Assembly (NCBI GenBank): GCA_009760855.2
Contig: WPIO01000041.1
Coordinates: forward strand, 1,409,001-1,447,500
DNA length: 38,500 bases
Reading direction: 5' to 3'
Source of the DNA: Cristatella mucedo
Lineage: Eukaryota > Bryozoa > Phylactolaemata > Cristatellidae
Shown here piece by piece: positions 33,303-38,500 of the stretch. Every line of letters begins with the position of its first letter. The first letter of the stretch is position 1. The position numbers were made by a program, and so were the translations under genes. Under the pieces are notes generated by a model, which worked only from the letters and a program-made list of their open reading frames with translations, searched no databases and had not been told where the DNA came from.

Positions 33303-33904
33303 GCTAGCTTGCAGTGCACCAGGGGTCGCGAGGGTCACCGAGCTGCCGTGAAAAGCCCACTTTTCCAGCGCTGGCTTCCGGGCTGCAGCCGAGCTAGGTA
33401 TGAGAATTCCCGGTGTGTGAAAACTCTGAACTGTGAACGCTTTGCTGCATAGTCGAGCGATGGCCGTGCTGTTTCCTGCAGCTGTCCTTGTGGCCGCTGA
33501 TCAGGTGCTGCCATTCACCCACTGCATGGCTGCCTGTAGAGCCTGACATTATGCTACGCAACGACCTTTGCATTCATTGCCCTTAGCAGGCGTCTTCTTT
33601 TTTGTTCCCCTTTTTCATGTTTACGCTGTGTCCCTGGCTTGCCCTCGGAAGCGGTGAAGGCGCTTGATCACCTGCTCAGCTAACATCATGGCTGACTTGG
33701 TGCGGCCTGCTGTAACATGTCTCCCTGTCTAGTCGCTCATGGTCGCATCCAGTGTTAGCTGTCTAGCTCTGCACTGCCTGCCACGAGGCTTTCCAGCAGT
33801 CGGTAGCTACTGCGCCACTCTGACCCAGCAAACATTACAGCTTGCTTAGCCCATCACTGCCCAGCGCTGGGCGACTGGACTGAGCTCAATGATTTGTGCA
33901 GCCT
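33303..33904. other. Intronic or intergenic sequence, nothing supported
   Basis: No exon continuing the kinase was found here. Confidence 0.4.
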
Positions 33905-34038
33905 CTGTGTGTGTGCGTGTGTGTGTGTGTGCTTGCGCATGTGTGTGTACATATACGTGATTGTGTACTTGTGTGAGTACCTAAGTGCACCTATTCCCAT
34001 ATATATATATAGATATAGATATATATATATATATATAT

Positions 34039-34077
<39 letters not shown>
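33905..34077. repeat. (GT)n and (TA)n simple repeats
   Basis: An interrupted GT tract (33905-33950) and a TA tract with GATA interruptions (33998-34070), the latter running into the 3' tail of the adjacent SINE. Confidence 0.9.
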
Positions 34078-34078
<1 letters not shown>

Positions 34079-34215
34079 AATTCATTTGTATAGCACCCTA
34101 AGAGAACACAATCTCTATTCAGGCGCTTCACATATGCCTCGGGGCTCGAGCCCACGACCTCAGCCAGACCATGGTCGGGGCGAGCACCTTAACCGCTAGA
34201 CCAAACCAGATAGGC
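34078..34215 (-). mobile_element. tRNA-derived SINE, full length
   Basis: On the - strand: ggtttggtctagcggttaag (perfect A box TGGTCTAGCGG), gtgctcgccccgaccatggt, tcgtgggctcgagccccg (B box), gcatatgtgaagcgcctgaa, then the inner hairpin agagattgtgttctct and gtgctatacaaatgaattac. Well preserved and similar to the reference copy at 20972. Confidence 0.9.
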
Positions 34216-36203
34216 ATGCTGCTCGTAACAGCAGAAGAGCATAGTGTGATGGCGATCTACGTGCTGCAGTGCAAATTTCGGTGCCTGCGAGATCTTCGCG
34301 AGCTCCCGCCGCTGCACAAGGCCGGCGATTGCCGCTGACTGGCAGGCTTCTCTCGCATGCTTCCTCGGCCCATCACGATTCTGGACACACTCGGACGGAC
34401 TGGACCGGTCGTTGGGAGTGTCTCGCAGTGGTTTCCGTGGTTTATGCCATGCCTGCTGACGGCACCAGCAGCTCTGCTGCTGCCATTTTGCCATTTGCCG
34501 TACCCATTTTGAAGCTGCAGATGCATTGGGTTCCGTGGCCACGGAGTTATGGTGCCGTGACCGTGGACATTGCTGCCTCCACCGGATATGCTGCAGCATA
34601 TTGACTTCCCTTGTCGTGCCAATCACCTTCAGCCTATGCTTCACACTTCCGACCATTGATCTGCCATCCCGTCAAGGTCTTAGTTTTGCTCTCTCCACGT
34701 CCGTGTGTATGTGTGTATTGGTATTTGCTCTTTAGACTGCTTTGCATTGCCAAGACCAACGGTATGCGTGCGTGCGCGTGCGTGCGCGCATGTGACCGAA
34801 GAGGCTAAAATAGTGCAACACAAGTCTACTGCTGGGCTTAGCCTGATTCCCAATATGACCTCGTGAGCTTGGCAGGACACGAATAGGCTAGATGATGGGC
34901 CGACAGGTCTGCCGACAAATGCTTGTAAGGATCAGGTTTAGTTTTTTGTTGACAGCACGAACTTAAACAAATGAGCAGTGGTTTCTTGTTATGACTATCC
35001 AGTCTGGGGTTCACTGCTAGCAAGCTTCTTGGTCAATTTTGGATATCAGCAGTAGAGGCTTGCTTCGAACACGGACAAGGCAAGCATAGCATTGTCTCTC
35101 TTACACTATAGCTCCTTCACCTTAATGACATCTTGTGCACGGACTTTGGAGCATTCTTTCCTTGACCCTCCTGTTACGGCTGTGACCCCTGCCTAGGAAT
35201 GCAAACGACCCCCTGCCCTTTGGACACTTGAATAATAAGTCACCTACAGTCACCAGCCATTGCATACGATTTAGCAACACGGGCGAAAAAGCATGATCGG
35301 TTGGAGACCTTGTTACTAAGTAAAATCTACATGATTGCATGAGTACCTGATTGAGCTAAAACGTTCGAACACGGTTCCCAGCTGACAGAAGCATGCATTC
35401 GATAACCCCCAGCACAAGTAGGATCGAAGACCGAAAAATCTTATAGCGTCTTTGAACTAAATTTTATGGAGGTACCTGAGTTTGGCCAACGTTGGCCGAA
35501 CGATTGTTCCACGAATAAAATGAAGAGTCGTGTCAAAGTAGGGTAGAGATAACTCTGGTTCCCTCTGCGAATGAATTCGTGTTGCAGTATCTCAATTTTT
35601 CGGTCAGCCGCCAGCAGCTGACCGAAACTAGCCTCGGGCAGTATTTTCGTCGTAGCCATCTCCTCAGTTGCAGCTGACGAATGGCGAATACCGTAGACTA
35701 GTTCGTAGGAGTAGACGCTGTAAAAGTATGCTCGACTGCACGGTTTGTTTGAATATTCCCAGAGCAAAGGAGGCCAAGTAGTCAAAGTTGACTGTGTCAG
35801 TATGAATGAGTAAGCATCAGCATTCGGCCATGCAGAAGCTGATAGTCCCGGACGTGGCTCAGCTGTCCTTGTGTACACAAAGAGAATGAGTTGTCAAAGA
35901 CAATACGGCTTGCGGATATCGATGAACTGACAGGGAGCCCGGCAAAGGTCGTGGCATCTGTATATGGTGAGCCCGGTAGGTTCCAGTCGATTTCCAGGCC
36001 GATGTATACCGTCCATAGCCTCCGGTGTTGAGGTGAACAAAACGTAGATAGGCTACACAACGCTGACAGGGCCGAATTCTGCCACTCGCCGTGGGTATTG
36101 ATCTCGAGTTTAGTCGCCAGCATCCCATGCTAATGTAGCCTTTCAATTAACTCGCCTGTCCGGCAGTCATTCTACGGCAGCGAACAGTCGACGGTGCACC
36201 TAC
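34216..36203. other. Stretch without confidently assigned genes
   Basis: On the - strand, frames at 35441-35878 and 35797-36123 are longer than expected in this less GC-rich sequence and free of repeats. They could contain exons of the gene starting at 36459. However, the donor phase at 36204 does not fit the one clear acceptor I see (acattag at about 36131), so I do not call them. No exon continuing the + strand kinase was found. Confidence 0.35.
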
Positions 36204-36459
36204 CTTTGCAGCACACCTCTCCTGTGCAGAAGTATATCACGACAAAGGAGAACGACACGATGGAAATGAAGAGCAGTCCAGCCGCGACCACTAGGATGGC
36301 CAGCAAGTCGCTGCTGATGAACGTGCATAGCTTGTGCTCCAGTCGTTCGCTCGGCGTGTCGCATGCGAGGCCCATAACCATACATGTAACGCCCATTATC
36401 ATGGAGAACATGAGCAGTAGGCAGCACCTCCGATCGGGCTTGTAAGTGGACGGAGCCAT
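36204..36459 (-). CDS. Candidate first exon of a two-or-more-TM membrane protein
   Basis: An ATG at 36457-36459 on the - strand opens a frame encoding MAPSTYKPDRR, a hydrophobic segment (CCLLLMFSMIMGVTCMVMGL, about residues 12-31), and a polar loop with two cysteines (ACDTPSERLEHKLC). A second, longer hydrophobic segment follows (LLAILVVAAGLLFISIVSFS and on). A strong donor (tgcaaag|gtaggt) lies at 36203-36202, after 85 codons plus one base. Without splicing the frame stops at 36172, giving 95 residues. The layout resembles the start of a small tetraspan protein, but I recognise no family signature. Following exons were not found. If the kinase gene continues past the window, this gene sits antisense within its intron. 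Confidence 0.5.
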
Positions 36460-36769
36460 GTTGCTCGCCGCTACCCGACAGGTTCAGACGCAGCTATCTA
36501 TCCCTGGTAGCAGCCTTGAACAGGGTGGCCTCGTTATCGCCTGTCTAGTCTCCTAGTGCTCCTCCCTTATGGTTTAGACTCGCTCACAGTCCTTTATGGT
36601 AATTAAACTGGCCCCCTGCTTACGCACCGTAATCGATCGCCGTGAGCTGGCTGTGGGTAAGGCTACGCCTCGTTCAGCAGCCAACCAACCGCCTTCCGAG
36701 TGGAATTGGCAGTTTGCCTTCATTGGCCAGGGGTTGAGGGGCTACCCAGTAAGGACTCAGTCTTAAAAT

Positions 36770-36856
36770 ATAAAAATATAATTCATTTATATAGCGCCCC
36801 AAGAGAACTTAATCTCTTTTCAGGTGCTTCACGTATGCCTCGGGGCTCGAGTCTTT
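36770..36856 (-). mobile_element. tRNA-derived SINE, truncated before the A box
   Basis: aatataattcatttatatag, cgccccaagagaacttaatc, cttttcaggtgcttcacgta and tgcctcggggctcgag are the reverse complement of the SINE from tail to B box. The A-box half is missing, so it has no complete Pol III promoter. Confidence 0.8.
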
Positions 36857-37027
36857 TTGTACTCTCAGCTCTGCTAATGAGACCAAGAAAAACCATGGAA
36901 CCTCATGACCTGGCCTTTGTGCTAACCTCAGAGCAGTCGATCTATCGGTGCCTTTTTCGACTCTGTTACTGACTGGCCTCAGTTAAATATTTTCCCTCCA
37001 GTCTTCTCAGGTACCCAGAGCCATGTC

Positions 37028-37292
37028 ATTATAATAATAATAATACAACACTTGATAAAGCGCCCTCAGAGAACTCAAATCTCATTCTAGGTGCTTTAAA
37101 TTTGCTTCAAAGGAAACACGGTCGAATGGTGAGTGGCATCATGCTTGATAGACAACATGAATAATATGTTTAGGGGTGACAAGCACTGGGTCAGCATGCA
37201 AGTGTGTTAGTGGCAGCATGCAACAGTGTCAGCACACATAAGCACATAGGGGACGAATCACAGGGCCCACTAAATGCTGTCACAAATAGGTG
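37028..37292 (-). mobile_element. L2-like LINE 3' end
   Basis: An (AAT)n tail on the + left side, then cttgataaagcgccctcaga, the 3' untranslated region (ggtcagcatgcaagtgtgtt, cagtgtcagcacacataagc) and the last codons (cccactaaatgctgtcacaa). 5'-truncated and non-coding. Confidence 0.8.
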
Positions 37293-37449
37293 CAGTTCTC
37301 CGTAGCCATAGCACTAGGTCACAGATCATTTGCAAAGTCGCACTGTATGTTGCCCTCACAGCCAGCTTCTGCTAGCTCCCTCGTCTTGTTCCAAATTTAA
37401 GAAAGTTGCCACCAGATTTTAAATAATAGTAACTATAAGATAATTGCAT

Positions 37450-38255
37450 ATGTCCACAGTCCTCCGAGAAGCCTCTTAAAGGTGTGTTGCTATCTGGGAT
37501 CTGACCTTAGTCCACTTCTTTTCACAGTTTCCCTCGATGTTGATGTAATTGCCAGGCACTGTCTAGGCTTGCATTTCTGTGCATATGATGTGCAGCTATA
37601 TCTGTACTTTAATCGCCTTCCAACATTGTCTTTGCTCCAGCACGTCAAACTCTCTTGACTCCCTTCCTACCTGCAGACATTCACACTTGGATGGCAGCAA
37701 ACTTTCTCAAACTCAATAGCGATATAACAAACTTACTTGTCATGGGCAAATCTAGTGACACTCAGAAATTAGAAACCTGTCCCCCAAAATGGGCTCGGCC
37801 AGCATAACTTCGTTAGGGTTTGCGTGCAATCTGGGTGACCTCTTCAAAAGTTACCTTTAAATAGATGACTTCGTCAGCTGAGCAGTCAAGTCAGCTCACT
37901 TTCTGCTGTGCAGCTTCACTAAAATGTTGGTAAATGCTTAGGCATGCATACCCTGCATACCCTGCTTAGGCATGCACACCACAACCAAGCTGGTGCATGC
38001 ATTCGCGATGCATCCCGCCTGGACTTGTGCAAACTCATTGCTTAAAGGCCTTGCATGCCTCTGCAATAAGACGCCATCCAGTAGTTGGTGCAGATGTCTT
38101 CAGCTTGCTTGTCAAAAAGCAATCGATTTGCCTCGTTATGCCACTTCTCACCTACCTGCACTGGGTTCTTCCCATCAAGCAGCAGATCGACTTCTGCATG
38201 TCGAGAGCACTGGCCGGGTGCCCTTGATAAAGGGCATTGCAGTCGTCGAGATGCT
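37450..38255 (+). pseudogene. Decayed L2-like LINE, reverse-transcriptase and C-terminal part
   Basis: Traces of the LINE coding region in shifting frames: cttttcacagtttccctcga (the VLFTVYTLP region), gcatatgatgtgcagctata (remains of the YADD box), cacttggatggcagcaaact (TWMAANFL) and cttacttgtcatgggcaaat (NLLVMGK). The C-terminal region follows (ctgcactgggttcttcccat). It is far more diverged than the copy at 30590, with many stops. Confidence 0.7.
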
Positions 38256-38500
38256 ACCTGTGGCAAACGTGTAAACTTGTTTGGCTTTAGTGCTTGTATC
38301 TTATGCAATGTATCTCCATCAGTTACTGCACAATGCCCAATTCCCAATGCACGAGGACTATTCCCATCAGTGCAGTTAGACTACTTCTTGGGGCCTTGTG
38401 ACGTCCCTTCCTTTGGCGGCTCCAGTTGTAAATGTGGACCCATCTTTTCGGCTGCCATTCGGTGGGCATCGGTGCTGTGGGTATGCAATGTGAATTTCCC
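38256..38500. other. Window end, nothing supported
   Basis: No exon, repeat or RNA gene recognised. The missing C-terminal kinase exons are expected beyond this edge. Confidence 0.4.

Noticed and set aside
35441-36146. Overlapping - strand frames downstream of the membrane-protein exon
   Set aside because: Possibly coding, but no acceptor fits the phase left by the donor at 36203 without meeting a stop, so I did not assign exons.

Overview
This window looks like nuclear DNA from an animal. It holds widely spaced, short, spliced coding exons set in repeat-rich sequence. The repeats are L2-like non-LTR retrotransposons, a tRNA-derived SINE and long dinucleotide tracts. There are no operons, no bacterial-type gene packing and no CRISPR array. 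I cannot fix the phylum. The organism is probably an invertebrate, but that is a weak inference from the divergent N-terminal half of the one gene I recognise.

The one confidently recognised gene is an inositol-trisphosphate 3-kinase (ITPK family) on the + strand. A long low-complexity N-terminal exon (19547-20839) is followed by three kinase-domain exons (28130-28235, 28760-28900, 29706-29833). All splice phases fit and carry the reading frame through the ATP-binding lysine region and the DxK substrate motif. The C-terminal third of the kinase is not visible and should lie beyond the window.

A second, unrecognised gene is proposed on the - strand between about 16.8 and 9.75 kb. Five candidate exons have splice sites, most of them phase-compatible, ending in a stop codon at 10212 and an AATAAA at about 9754-9759. 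A third possible - strand exon at 36204-36459 encodes two hydrophobic segments.

The rest is mostly retrotransposon. Copies of one L2-like LINE lie at 3658-4360, 6405-6706, 13414-13997, 22399-24380, 30590-32922 and elsewhere. All are truncated at the 5' end or mutated, and all end in the same hairpin and (ATT)n tail. Older relatives are at 540-2560, 27675-28056 and 37450-38255. Nine copies of a SINE with Pol III A and B boxes carry a 3' tail resembling the LINE 3' hairpin, which suggests the SINE uses the LINE machinery. One LINE copy (22794-23103) is inserted in reverse orientation inside another. Long (CT)n/(GA)n, (GT)n, (TA)n and (GAG)n tracts and several inverted repeats complete the window.
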